7,318 nt of DNA from an uncultured Pseudomonas sp. (lineage in GTDB: Bacteria; Pseudomonadota; Gammaproteobacteria; Pseudomonadales; Pseudomonadaceae): assembly GCA_946886875.1 (NCBI GenBank), contig CAMPJN010000184.1:1-7318 (forward strand), read 5' to 3'. The position numbers and the translations under genes are program-made. Shown here piece after piece: positions 1-6,316 of this stretch (position 1 is its first letter; every line of letters starts with the position of its first letter). The notes under the pieces are model-generated. The model was not told the DNA's origin. It did no database searches and was given only the letters and a program-made list of their open reading frames with translations.

Positions 1-852
1 ACCCTGGGCATCCTGATCCCGCCGTCGATCGTCATGGTGGTGTACGCCGCGGCGACCGAGCAATCGGTCGGCAAGCTGTTTATGGCCGGCGTAATACCAG
101 GCCTGCTGCTGGGTGTGGCGCTGATGGTGGCGATCTACATAGTGGCGCGCAAAATGAACCTGCCGTCGATGCCGCGCGCCAGCTTCCGCGAGTTCCTCAC
201 CGCCGCACGCAAAGCGGTATGGGGCCTGTTGCTGATGGTGATCATCCTCGGCGGCATCTATTCGGGCATGTTCACCCCGACCGAAGCGGCCGCAGTGGCG
301 GCGGTCTACGCCGGTTTCGTGGCGCTGTTCGTGTACAAGGACATGAGCGTTCGCGAGTGCCCCAAGGTGCTGCTGGAGTCCGGCAAGCTGACCATCATGC
401 TGATGTTCATCATCGCCAACGCCATGCTCTTCGCCCACGTACTGACCACTGAGCAGATTCCCCAGACCATCACCGCCCTGGTGATCGAGATGGGTCTGCA
501 GCCCTGGCAGTTCCTGCTGGTGGTGAACATCGTGTTGCTGGTGGCCGGCGCCTTTATGGAGCCTTCGGCGATCATCCTGATCCTCGCGCCTATCCTGTTC
601 CCGATCGCCGTGCAGCTGGGCATCGACCCTATCCACCTGGGCATCATCATGGTGGTCAACATGGAGATCGGTTTGATCACGCCACCGGTGGGGCTGAACC
701 TGTTCGTCACCTCGGCGGTGACCGGCATGCCGCTGACCGCGGTGGTCCGCGCCGCCTGGCCATGGCTGATGTTGCTGCTCGGCTTCCTGATGGTGATCAC
801 CTATATCCCCGCCGTGTCCATGGCGCTGCCGAACTGGCTGGGCATGAGCTGA
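1..852 (+). CDS. dctM: TRAP transporter large permease subunit (DctM family), 5' end outside window
   Basis: C-terminal 283 residues of an integral membrane protein that carries solute across the inner membrane using an ion gradient, working with a small membrane subunit (DctQ) and a periplasmic binding protein (DctP). The frame is open from base 1, so the start lies upstream; the family is usually about 425 residues, so roughly a third is missing. Visible family signatures are GILIPPSI at residues 3-10, GMFTPTEAAAVAAVYA near 89-104 and GLITPPVGLNLFV at 224-236, all set in long hydrophobic segments typical of the 12 or so helices of DctM. From memory, P. aeruginosa has dctPQM (PA5167-PA5169, C4-dicarboxylate uptake) directly before arcD, and the same order here supports dctM. 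Substrate is inferred from synteny only. A terminator follows 38 bp after the stop, so this gene ends its own transcription unit. Confidence 0.9.
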   Translation, partial: TLGILIPPSIVMVVYAAATEQSVGKLFMAGVIPGLLLGVALMVAIYIVARKMNLPSMPRASFREFLTAARKAVWGLLLMVIILGGIYSGMFTPTEAAAVAAVYAGFVALFVYKDMSVRECPKVLLESGKLTIMLMFIIANAMLFAHVLTTEQIPQTITALVIEMGLQPWQFLLVVNIVLLVAGAFMEPSAIILILAPILFPIAVQLGIDPIHLGIIMVVNMEIGLITPPVGLNLFVTSAVTGMPLTAVVRAAWPWLMLLLGFLMVITYIPAVSMALPNWLGMS

Positions 853-890
853 TCGCGACTACTCCGTGTGTACCTCCCTGTACCACCCTC

Positions 891-918
891 AGCCCGGCCT
901 TAGCGCCGGGCTTTTTTT
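891..918 (+). terminator. Rho-independent terminator after dctM
   Basis: A perfect 8 bp GC-rich stem (AGCCCGGC at 891-898 with GCCGGGCT at 905-912) closes a 6 nt loop and runs straight into seven T residues (912-918). It lies 38 bp after the permease stop and separates that unit from the arc promoter region. Confidence 0.93.
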
Positions 919-934
919 GTCTAAGAAATGCTGA

Positions 935-1000
935 CAAGCCCGGATGCAATCCGGGAAAGGCGGTATATGCACCATTGCTCCCGGATTGCGCCCAGGCTTA
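935..1000. repeat. REPIN: inverted pair of REP palindromes upstream of arcD
   Basis: The left copy AGCCCGGATGCAATCCGGG (937-955) is an imperfect palindrome. The right copy CCCGGATTGCGCCCAGGCT (980-998) is its reverse complement with three mismatches. Together they form a head-to-head pair about 62 bp long with a 24 bp centre. The left copy shares 18 identical bases (941-958) with a single element between arcB and arcC (5000-5017), and the same core recurs at 6025 and 6173. Such short palindrome pairs are extragenic REP elements (REPINs) thought to be moved by RAYT transposases encoded elsewhere in the genome; no transposase is in this window. Confidence 0.82.
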
Positions 1001-1019
1001 TTCGGGAAACGGCTTGGTC

Positions 1020-1068
1020 TTGATGCAAGTCAGTCTTGTCCCGTGGATTGTGTGCGATCAATAAGCGC
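1020..1068 (+). promoter_or_regulatory. Probable arcDABC promoter with ANR/FNR-type box
   Basis: TTGAT-GCAA-GTCAG at 1020-1033 matches the FNR-family consensus TTGAT-N4-ATCAA at 8 of 10 positions. ANR, the oxygen-sensing FNR homologue, activates arcDABC in P. aeruginosa from a box centred at about -41.5. Placing this box there (centre 1026.5) predicts transcription starting near 1068 and a weak -10 such as ATCAAT at 1057-1062, leaving a 25 nt leader before the arcD start. Weak -35 and -10 matches fit an activator-dependent promoter. P. aeruginosa arc is also activated by ArgR; I could not identify a convincing ArgR site here. The start position is inferred, not observed. Confidence 0.65.
1048..1061 (+). 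promoter_or_regulatory. Second FNR-like dyad overlapping the predicted -10
   Basis: TTGTG-TGCG-ATCAA also matches TTGAT-N4-ATCAA at 8 of 10 positions, with a perfect right half-site. It is centred 28 bp downstream of the first box, and so would overlap the predicted -10. It is too close to the arcD start to act as a class II activator site. It may be chance, or a site where an FNR-family protein limits expression. Confidence 0.3.
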
Positions 1069-1078
1069 TCAAACCCCC

Positions 1079-1083
1079 AGGAG
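1079..1083 (+). promoter_or_regulatory. Ribosome binding site that fixes the arcD start
   Basis: AGGAG lies 9 nt before ATG 1093. The frame stays open upstream to a TTG at 1036, but that start has no Shine-Dalgarno, would precede the predicted transcription start, and would add 19 residues with no resemblance to the family's N-terminus. ATG 1093 is therefore preferred. Confidence 0.85.
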
Positions 1084-1092
1084 ATTTGTGCC

Positions 1093-2520
1093 ATGTCCCA
1101 GGCTGCAACAAAACTGCGGCTGGCCGCGCTTATCGCGTTGGTCGTGGGCTCGATGATCGGCGGCGGGATCTTCTCCCTGCCGCAAAACATGGCGGCCAGC
1201 GCCAGCGCCGGCGCCATTCTGATTGGCTGGGCGATCACCGCCGTGGGCATGCTGGCCCTGGCCTTCGTGTTTCAGAACCTGGCCAATCGCAAGCCGGAAC
1301 TGGACGCCGGCGTTTATGCCTACGCCAAGGCCGGCTTTGGCGATTACATGGGTTTCTCCTCGGCCTGGGGTTACTGGATCAGCGCCTGGATCGGCAACGT
1401 CAGCTATTTCGTGCTGCTGTTCAGTACCCTCGGTTACTTCTTCCCGGTGTTCGGTGAGGGCAATACGCTGGCTGCCATTCTTGGCGCCTCGCTGCTGCTC
1501 TGGGCCGTACACTTTCTGATTCTGCGCGGCATTCGCGAAGCGGCCTTTATCAACCTGGTCACCACCGTGGCCAAGGTCGTGCCGTTGCTGCTGTTCGTGG
1601 TGATCACCGCCATCGCCTTCAAGCTCGAGGTGTTCACCGCCGACTTCTGGGGCCGCGGCAACCTGGAGCTGGGCGGGGTGATGAATCAGGTGCGCAATAT
1701 GATGCTGGTCACCGTCTGGGTGTTTATCGGCATCGAGGGCGCCAGCGTCTACTCGGCTCGCGCGGCGAACCGCGCCGATGTCGGCAAGGCCACGGTGATC
1801 GGCTTTGTTGGTGTGTTGCTGCTGTTGGTGATGGTCAACGTATTGTCGATGGGCATCATGAGCCAGGCCGAGCTGGCCGGGCTGAAGAACCCCTCGATGG
1901 CCGGGGTGCTGCAGCAGGTGGTCGGCCCCTGGGGCGCGGCCTTGATCGGCATCGGCCTGATCGTCTCGCTGCTCGGCGCATTGCTGTCCTGGACCCTGCT
2001 CTGCGCGGAAATCCTCTTTGTCGGCGCGCGCGATCGCAGCATGCCGAGCTTTCTCGCGCGGGAGAACGCCAAGCACGCGCCGGTCAACGCGCTCTGGTTG
2101 TCCAACGGGCTGATCCAGCTGTTTCTGATCATCACCCTGTTCAACGACGCCACCTACCTCAAGCTGATTTACCTGGCCACCTCGATGATCCTCTTGCCGT
2201 ATTTCTGGTCCGCCGCCTATGCGGTGCTGCTGGCGGTGCGCGGCGAAACCTATGCGGCAGAACGGGGCGAGCGGCGCAAGGATCTAATCATCGGCCTGGT
2301 CGCGCTGATCTACGCGCTATGGCTGGTATATGCCGGAGGTCTGCAATACGTGCTGCTGTCGGCGCTGCTGTATGCGCCGGGGGCGATCTTCTTCGCCATG
2401 GCCAAGCGCGAACAGGGCCAAGCCCTCTTTACCCGAGTGGAAAAGCCGATCTTTGTCGCCGTGTTGATCGGCGCGGGCATTGCCGCCTACGGGCTCTATG
2501 CCGGCTCCCTCAGCCTATGA
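1093..2520 (+). CDS. arcD: Arginine/ornithine antiporter ArcD
   Basis: Inner-membrane exchanger of 475 residues that brings in arginine and releases ornithine, the end product of the deiminase route, so that transport costs no net energy. It belongs to the basic amino acid/polyamine branch of the APC superfamily. The substrate-binding first helix carries GSMIGGGIF at residues 19-27, the APC unwound-helix motif, and [14 protein letters not shown] at 211-224 is the conserved sixth-helix region. About 12-13 hydrophobic segments span the length, with a charged cytoplasmic stretch near 384-397. P. aeruginosa ArcD is 482 residues by memory, so this is full length. It is the first gene of arcDABC; arcA starts 13 bp after its stop, pointing to coupled expression. 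The protein alone could be a lysine/arginine exchanger of the same family; the operon settles the call. Confidence 0.95.
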   Translation: MSQAATKLRLAALIALVVGSMIGGGIFSLPQNMAASASAGAILIGWAITAVGMLALAFVFQNLANRKPELDAGVYAYAKAGFGDYMGFSSAWGYWISAWIGNVSYFVLLFSTLGYFFPVFGEGNTLAAILGASLLLWAVHFLILRGIREAAFINLVTTVAKVVPLLLFVVITAIAFKLEVFTADFWGRGNLELGGVMNQVRNMMLVTVWVFIGIEGASVYSARAANRADVGKATVIGFVGVLLLLVMVNVLSMGIMSQAELAGLKNPSMAGVLQQVVGPWGAALIGIGLIVSLLGALLSWTLLCAEILFVGARDRSMPSFLARENAKHAPVNALWLSNGLIQLFLIITLFNDATYLKLIYLATSMILLPYFWSAAYAVLLAVRGETYAAERGERRKDLIIGLVALIYALWLVYAGGLQYVLLSALLYAPGAIFFAMAKREQGQALFTRVEKPIFVAVLIGAGIAAYGLYAGSLSL

Positions 2521-2526
2521 AAGGAG
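2521..2526 (+). promoter_or_regulatory. Ribosome binding site that fixes the arcA start
   Basis: AAGGAG directly follows the arcD stop codon. It is 7 nt before ATG 2534 but only 1 nt before the in-frame ATG 2528, so 2534 is the likely start. This gives [14 protein letters not shown], in register with the N-terminus of P. aeruginosa arginine deiminase. Confidence 0.85.
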
Positions 2527-2533
2527 AATGCCG

Positions 2534-3787
2534 ATGAGCAGCGAAAAACTGGGCGTGCATTCCGAAGCCGGCAAATTGCGCAAGGTGCTGGTGTGCTCGC
2601 CGGGCCTGGCGCACCTGCGCCTGACGCCGAACAACTGTGACGAACTGCTGTTCGACGATGTGATCTGGGTCAGCCAGGCCAAGCGCGACCACTTCGACTT
2701 CGTCAGCAAGATGCGCGAACGCGGCGTCGAAGTGCTGGAGATGCACAACCTGCTCAGCGAAACCGTGCAGAACCCCGAGGCGCTGAAGTGGCTACTCGAC
2801 CGCAAGATCACCGCCAATCTGGTCGGCGTCGGCCTGCAGAATGAGGTGCGCGGCTGGCTGGAAAGTCTGAGCCCACGCACCCAGGCCGAGCACCTGATCG
2901 GCGGCGTAGCTGTGGCCGACCTGCTCAAGGGCCTGGGCGAAAGTCCGGCGCTGAAAATGCTCGGCGAGTACAGCGGGCCGGCCAGCTTTATCCTGCCGCC
3001 GTTGCCCAATGCGCTGTTCACCCGCGACACCAGTTGCTGGATCTACGGCGGCGTAAGCCTCAACCCCATGCACTGGCCGGCGCGCCGTCAGGAAACCCTG
3101 CTGACCAGCGCCATCTATAAATTCCATCCCGGTTTCGCCAGCGCCGAGTTCGCAACCTGGTACGGCGACCCGGATATCGACCACGGCCTGGCCAGCCTGG
3201 AAGGCGGCGATGTGATGCCGATCGGCAACGGCGTGCTGCTGATCGGCATGGGCGAGCGCAGCACCCGCCAGGCCATCGGCCAACTGGCGCAGCAGCTGTT
3301 CGCCAAGGGCGCGGTCGAGCGGGTGATAGTCGCCGGCCTGCCGCAATCGCGCGCGGCCATGCACCTGGATACGGTATTCAGCTTCTGCGACCGCGACCTG
3401 GTGACCATCTTCCCCGAAGTGGTCGAGCAGATAGTGCCGTTCAGCCTGCGCCCGGACCCGAGCAAACCCGGCGGCATCGATATCCGCCGCGAAGAAAAGC
3501 CCTTCCTCGAAGTAGTGGCCGAAGCACTCAACCTCAAGCAGCTGCGCAGCGTGCAAACCGGCGGCGACAGCTACGAAGCGGAGCGCGAGCAGTGGGACGA
3601 CGGCAATAACGTGCTGGCCCTGGAGCCCGGCGTGGTGATCGGCTACGACCGTAACACCTACACCAACACCCAACTGCGCAAGGCCGGGGTGGAAGTCATC
3701 ACCATCGACGCCAGCGAACTGGGCCGCGGCCGCGGCGGCGGCCATTGCATGAGCTGCCCGATCAGCCGTGACCCCATCAACTATTGA
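2534..3787 (+). CDS. arcA: Arginine deiminase ArcA
   Basis: Cytoplasmic enzyme of 417 residues (P. aeruginosa enzyme: 418) that hydrolyses L-arginine to L-citrulline and ammonia (EC 3.5.3.6), the first step of the pathway. It is a guanidine-modifying five-bladed propeller enzyme acting through a covalent thiouronium intermediate. The catalytic set is all present: nucleophile Cys405 in GGGHCMSCP near the C-terminus, His277 and Asp279 in [10 protein letters not shown], Asp165 in FTRDTS, Glu223 in [12 protein letters not shown], and Arg400 just before the glycine run. These are one position lower than the published P. aeruginosa numbering (Cys406, His278, Asp280, Asp166, Glu224, Arg401), as expected from the length. 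No active-site residue is missing. It lies between arcD (13 bp gap) and arcB (77 bp gap with a hairpin). Confidence 0.98.
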   Translation: MSSEKLGVHSEAGKLRKVLVCSPGLAHLRLTPNNCDELLFDDVIWVSQAKRDHFDFVSKMRERGVEVLEMHNLLSETVQNPEALKWLLDRKITANLVGVGLQNEVRGWLESLSPRTQAEHLIGGVAVADLLKGLGESPALKMLGEYSGPASFILPPLPNALFTRDTSCWIYGGVSLNPMHWPARRQETLLTSAIYKFHPGFASAEFATWYGDPDIDHGLASLEGGDVMPIGNGVLLIGMGERSTRQAIGQLAQQLFAKGAVERVIVAGLPQSRAAMHLDTVFSFCDRDLVTIFPEVVEQIVPFSLRPDPSKPGGIDIRREEKPFLEVVAEALNLKQLRSVQTGGDSYEAEREQWDDGNNVLALEPGVVIGYDRNTYTNTQLRKAGVEVITIDASELGRGRGGGHCMSCPISRDPINY

Positions 3788-3801
3788 TCAGCCAGACCTT
3801 C

Positions 3802-3845
3802 CAGCAGGTCGTTTAAAAAAAAATTCGCTTTTCAACGGCCTGCTG
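3802..3845 (+). other. Long hairpin in the arcA-arcB gap
   Basis: CAGCAGGTCGTT (3802-3813) pairs with AACGGCCTGCTG (3834-3845) over 12 positions, eleven Watson-Crick and one T-G. The 20 nt loop contains a run of nine A (3815-3823) and TTTT (3829-3832) that could pair further. No T-tract follows the stem, so it does not look like a terminator. Studies of P. aeruginosa reported processing of the arcDABC transcript into shorter species of differing stability; a hairpin here is a plausible processing or 3'-protection site, which is my inference. Confidence 0.7.
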
Positions 3846-3864
3846 CTCTGACGAGGAAACCCCA

Positions 3865-4875
3865 ATGGCCTTCAACCTGCACAACCGCAGCCTGCTCAGC
3901 CTGATCCACCACAGCCCGCAGGAACTGCGCTATCTGCTGGACCTGGCCCGCGACCTCAAGCGCGCCAAATACACCGGCACCGAGCAACAGCACCTCAAGG
4001 GCAAGAACATCGCACTGATTTTCGAGAAGAGTTCGACCCGCACGCGCTGCGCCTTCGAAGTCGCGGCCTATGACCAGGGCGCCAACGTCACCTATATCGA
4101 CCCCGGCTCCTCGCAGATCGGCCACAAGGAAACCATGAAGGACACCGCCCGGGTGCTCGGGCGCATGTATGACGCCATCGAGTACCGCGGCTATCACCAG
4201 GACGTCGTCGAGGAGCTGGCCAATTTCGCCGGAGTGCCTGTGTTCAACGGCCTGACCGACGAATACCACCCCACGCAAATGCTCGCCGATGTGCTGACCA
4301 TGCGCGAACACAGCGACAAACCGCTGCAGGCCATCAGCTACGCCTACCTCGGTGATGCGCGCAACAATATGGGCAATTCGTTGCTGCTGATCGGCGCCAA
4401 GCTCGGCATGGACGTGCGCATCGCCGCACCTGCAACACTCTGGCCCGATCCCGATCTGGTCGAACAATGCCAGGCCTTCGCTGCGGACAGCGGCGCGCGC
4501 CTGACCCTGACCGAGGATGCCCAGGCCGCGGTGCAGGGCGTCGACTTTATCCACACCGATGTATGGGTTTCCATGGGCGAGCCGGTGGAGGCCTGGGCCG
4601 AGCGCATCGGCTTGTTACTGCCCTATCAGGTCAACCGCGCAATGCTGCAGGCCAGCGGCAACCCGCGCTGCAAATTCATGCATTGTCTGCCGGCGCTGCA
4701 CAACGCCGAAACCAAACTCGGCCAGCAGATCGCCGCGCAGTACCCGCACCTGGTCGGCGGCATCGAAGTGACCGACGAAGTCTTCGAATCCCCGGCCTGC
4801 ATCGCCTTCGAACAGGCGGAAAACCGCATGCACACGATCAAGGCGGTACTGGTCGCGACCCTCGGCGGCATCTGA
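3865..4875 (+). CDS. arcB: Catabolic ornithine carbamoyltransferase ArcB
   Basis: Cytoplasmic enzyme of 336 residues, the same length as P. aeruginosa ArcB, which splits citrulline with phosphate into ornithine and carbamoyl phosphate (EC 2.1.3.3 run in the catabolic direction). The N-terminal carbamoyl-phosphate domain has STRTR at residues 57-61 and HPTQ at 135-138; the C-terminal ornithine domain has the SMG loop at 236-238 (DVWVSMGEP) and HCLP at 273-276. Glu106 (IEYRG) matches the residue known as Glu105 in P. aeruginosa, which is linked to the strong carbamoyl-phosphate cooperativity that keeps this enzyme catabolic, so ArcB rather than anabolic ArgF is favoured. GAGGA lies 7 nt before the ATG. 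It follows arcA by 77 bp and precedes arcC by 184 bp. Confidence 0.97.
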   Translation: MAFNLHNRSLLSLIHHSPQELRYLLDLARDLKRAKYTGTEQQHLKGKNIALIFEKSSTRTRCAFEVAAYDQGANVTYIDPGSSQIGHKETMKDTARVLGRMYDAIEYRGYHQDVVEELANFAGVPVFNGLTDEYHPTQMLADVLTMREHSDKPLQAISYAYLGDARNNMGNSLLLIGAKLGMDVRIAAPATLWPDPDLVEQCQAFAADSGARLTLTEDAQAAVQGVDFIHTDVWVSMGEPVEAWAERIGLLLPYQVNRAMLQASGNPRCKFMHCLPALHNAETKLGQQIAAQYPHLVGGIEVTDEVFESPACIAFEQAENRMHTIKAVLVATLGGI

Positions 4876-4880
4876 TCGAG

Positions 4881-4957
4881 AGCAGGGTACTGGTTGACCG
4901 GGGTAGGTTGGGCTGAGCTCCGCGAAGCCCAACACAGAGACCGTGGTACTCCCTGCT
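4881..4957 (+). other. Nested stem-loop after arcB
   Basis: AGCAGGGTAC (4881-4890) can pair with GTACTCCCTGCT (4946-4957) with a 2 nt bulge, enclosing the hairpin TTGGGCT/AGCCCAA (4908-4914 with 4926-4932). The right arm overlaps by three bases (4955-4957) the arm of the next hairpin, GCTGAGC (4955-4961) with GCTCAGC (4969-4975), so the two folds partly compete. No T-tract is present. A role in arc transcript processing is possible but not shown. Confidence 0.45.
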
Positions 4958-4987
4958 GAGCTTCGCCAGCTCAGCGCCAACCTACGC
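4903..4987. repeat. REP-like inverted pair, GTAGGTTGGGC family, arcB-arcC gap
   Basis: The left arm GTAGGTTGGGCTGAGC (4903-4918) and the right arm GCTCAGCGCCAACCTAC (4969-4985) are reverse complements apart from one extra base. This is a second REP family, distinct from the CCCGGAT family, and is also widespread in Pseudomonas. The right end, GCTCAGCGCCAACCTACGC (4969-4987), recurs without change at 6267-6285. Confidence 0.75.
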
Positions 4988-4995
4988 CGCCTCGT

Positions 4996-5017
4996 GGCTC
5001 GGATGCAATCCGGGAAA
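4996..5017 (+). repeat. Single REP element, CCCGGAT family, before arcC
   Basis: GGCTCGGATGCAATCCGGG (4996-5014) is a solo copy of the first REP family with one substitution in the left stem (CTCGG instead of CCCGG). It ends about 30 bp before the arcC ribosome binding site. No inverted partner is seen. Confidence 0.72.
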
Positions 5018-5059
5018 ACCCCCACCCACTGCGCTGTATGAACCTAAAGGAGAACGACT

Positions 5060-5989
5060 ATGCGTTTGGTGATCGCTCTGGGCGGCAATGCCCTGCTGCG
5101 CCGCGGCGAAGCCCTGAGCGCGCAGAATCAACGCGACAACGTGCGCAGCGCCTGCACGCAGATCGCCCGCATCGCCACCGGCAAGCAGCTGGTTATCGCC
5201 CACGGCAACGGCCCGCAAGTCGGCCTGTTGGCGCTGCAGAACGCCGCCTACGGCGCCACTGACGCCTATCCGCTGGATGTGCTCGGCGCCGAAACCGAGG
5301 GCATGATCGGCTATATGATCGAACAGGAGCTGGGCAACCTGCTGCCGTTCGAGGTGCCGTTCGCCACCCTGCTGACCCAGGTCGAAGTCGACCCGACCGA
5401 CCCGGCCTTCGCCCATCCGAGCAAGCCCATAGGTCCGGTCTACAGCCAAGCGGAAGCACAACGCCTGGCGGCGGAAAAAGGCTGGAGCATCGCCGCCGAC
5501 GGCGACAACTTCCGCCGCGTGGTAGCCAGCCCCAGACCGCAACGGATCTTTGAGATCCGCCCGATCCAATGGCTGCTGGAGAAAGGCACGGTGGTGATCT
5601 GCGCCGGTGGCGGCGGCATACCCACGGTCTACGACCAGAATCGTCAGCTGCAGGGCGTCGAAGCGGTGATCGACAAGGACCTCTGCTCGGCGCTGCTGGC
5701 CGAACAACTGGAAGCGGACCTGCTGGTGATCGCCACCGACGTCAACGCCGCCTTCGTTGATTGGGGCCTGCCGACGCAAAAAGCCATCGCCCAGGCGCAT
5801 CCGGATGCCTTGCAATCATTGCCCTTTGCCGCCGGCTCCATGGGCCCCAAGGTACAAGCCGCCTGCGAATTCGCCCGGCATACCGGCAAGCCTGCAGTGA
5901 TCGGCGCCCTCGGCGATATCGAGGGCATAGTGCAAGGGACGGCGGGTACCCGGGTCAGCGTTGATGCCGAGGGAATCCAGTACCGTTGA
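5060..5989 (+). CDS. arcC: Carbamate kinase ArcC
   Basis: Cytoplasmic enzyme of 309 residues (P. aeruginosa: 310) that transfers phosphate from carbamoyl phosphate to ADP, giving ATP and carbamate (EC 2.7.2.2); this is the energy-yielding step of the pathway. It has the amino acid kinase fold: [12 protein letters not shown] at 6-17, [13 protein letters not shown] at 48-60, [20 protein letters not shown] at 71-90, [11 protein letters not shown] at 182-192, [12 protein letters not shown] at 203-214 and [12 protein letters not shown] at 257-268, with family-conserved lysines at 206 and 264. AAGGAG (5047-5052) sits 7 nt before the ATG. As last gene of arcDABC it is separated from arcB by 184 bp of repeats, so its expression may be uncoupled from the upstream genes. 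Confidence 0.98.
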   Translation: MRLVIALGGNALLRRGEALSAQNQRDNVRSACTQIARIATGKQLVIAHGNGPQVGLLALQNAAYGATDAYPLDVLGAETEGMIGYMIEQELGNLLPFEVPFATLLTQVEVDPTDPAFAHPSKPIGPVYSQAEAQRLAAEKGWSIAADGDNFRRVVASPRPQRIFEIRPIQWLLEKGTVVICAGGGGIPTVYDQNRQLQGVEAVIDKDLCSALLAEQLEADLLVIATDVNAAFVDWGLPTQKAIAQAHPDALQSLPFAAGSMGPKVQAACEFARHTGKPAVIGALGDIEGIVQGTAGTRVSVDAEGIQYR

Positions 5990-6024
5990 GGAGAATCCCA
6001 GGGTTATGCGCCCGCTTCTGACAG

Positions 6025-6099
6025 GTAGCCCGGATGCAATCCGCGGAGCGGTGTCGGTCGTTGGATCGTCCCCCCGGATTTCATCCGGGCTACAAAAGC
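6025..6099. repeat. REPIN copy 1 after arcC, CCCGGAT family
   Basis: The left arm GTAGCCCGGATGCAATCCG (6025-6043) faces an intact right arm at 6073-6093, whose core CCCGGATTTCATCCGGG (6073-6089) forms a perfect 7 bp stem on a TTC loop, followed by CTACAAAAGC. The left copy has lost the last GG of its palindrome. Total length is 75 bp, the same as the copy 148 bp further on. Confidence 0.83.
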
Positions 6100-6115
6100 T
6101 ACCATTGGGTGACTT

Positions 6116-6163
6116 TGATCGTTCCAACATCGAGGCGTCGAACCGTCCACGTGGGAACGATCA
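6116..6163. repeat. Inverted repeat, CGTTCC/GGAACG family
   Basis: TGATCGTTCC (6116-6125) is perfectly complementary to GGAACGATCA (6154-6163), with a 28 bp centre containing CACGTG. It resembles the CGTTCCCACGC...GCGTGGGAACG palindromes common in Pseudomonas genomes, here with a diverged left half. It lies exactly between the two REPINs of the first family. Confidence 0.65.
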
Positions 6164-6172
6164 GCTGCTCCC

Positions 6173-6247
6173 GTAGCCCGGATGCAATCCGGGGCATCGC
6201 TGGTTGCCATAAGACCGATCCCCATATTTCATAGGGGCTACAAAAGC
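6173..6247. repeat. REPIN copy 2, CCCGGAT family, diverged right arm
   Basis: The left arm (6173-6194) is an intact GTAGCCCGGATGCAATCCG followed by GGG. The right arm (6220-6241) is altered: its core CCCATATTTCATAGGGG (6221-6237) still folds, with one mismatch. It ends in GGGGCTACAAAAGC, and the whole is 75 bp, matching copy 1 in length and ends while the centres differ. Confidence 0.75.
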
Positions 6248-6268
6248 GCAGCAGACCTCTTGCTGCGC
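6242..6268 (-). terminator. Possible intrinsic terminator for the acyl-CoA ligase gene
   Basis: Read on the - strand, GCGCAGCA (6268-6261) pairs perfectly with TGCTGCGC (6253-6246) around a 7 nt loop, followed by four T (6245-6242). It lies 48 bp after the ligase stop. The T-run is short, so termination may be weak; it could simply be another repeat arm. Confidence 0.5.
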
Positions 6269-6308
6269 TCAGCGCCAACCTACGCACCAACCTACGCCCA
6301 AACTACAG
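6267..6308. repeat. REP right arm extended into three 12 bp tandem units
   Basis: GCTCAGCGCCAACCTACGC (6267-6285) is identical to 4969-4987. It runs into tandem units CGCCAACCTACG (6273-6284), CACCAACCTACG (6285-6296) and CCCAAACTACAG (6297-6308), the third more diverged. The array stops 8 bp before the ligase stop codon. Confidence 0.7.
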
Positions 6309-6316
6309 GCCAGCGA

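Larger units (their letters stand above)
5990..6316. other. Repeat-filled intergenic island between convergent genes
   Basis: This 327 bp stretch separates arcC (+) from the acyl-CoA ligase (-). Apart from about 35 bp after arcC it is almost entirely REP-type elements of three families plus a short tandem array, listed individually. I see no credible gene, RNA gene or transposase in it. There is no stem followed by a T-tract on the + strand, so the end of the arc transcript is not obvious. Confidence 0.8.

Noticed and set aside
762..1064. 100-codon + strand frame spanning the dctM end, the terminator and the arc promoter
   Set aside because: It crosses a strong terminator and a REPIN, overlaps dctM in another frame and has no family resemblance.
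1069..2076. 335-codon open frame on the - strand opposite arcD
   Set aside because: Low-complexity antisense product rich in His, Gln, Asp and Gly; the arcD strand has clear family motifs throughout.
2792..3745. 317-codon open frame on the - strand opposite arcA
   Set aside because: It is an antisense shadow caused by high GC and strong codon bias of arcA: Ala/Gln/His/Asp-rich with no domain and no ribosome binding site.
4982..5815. 277-codon open frame on the - strand opposite arcC
   Set aside because: Shadow of a well-conserved carbamate kinase, with its 3' end running into REP sequence; no recognisable domain.
6006..6176. 57-codon + strand reading frame starting at ATG 6006, with AGGAG at 5989-5993 just after arcC
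   Set aside because: The frame is mostly translated REP sequence (SPDAIRG is what the REP encodes), the ribosome binding site is 12 nt away, and nothing resembles a protein family. The AGGAG may be a relic of a lost downstream gene.
932..6308. CRISPR array suggested by repeated palindromes
   Set aside because: Copies are irregularly spaced, of alternating orientation and of three families, with no uniform spacers and no cas genes; they are REP elements.
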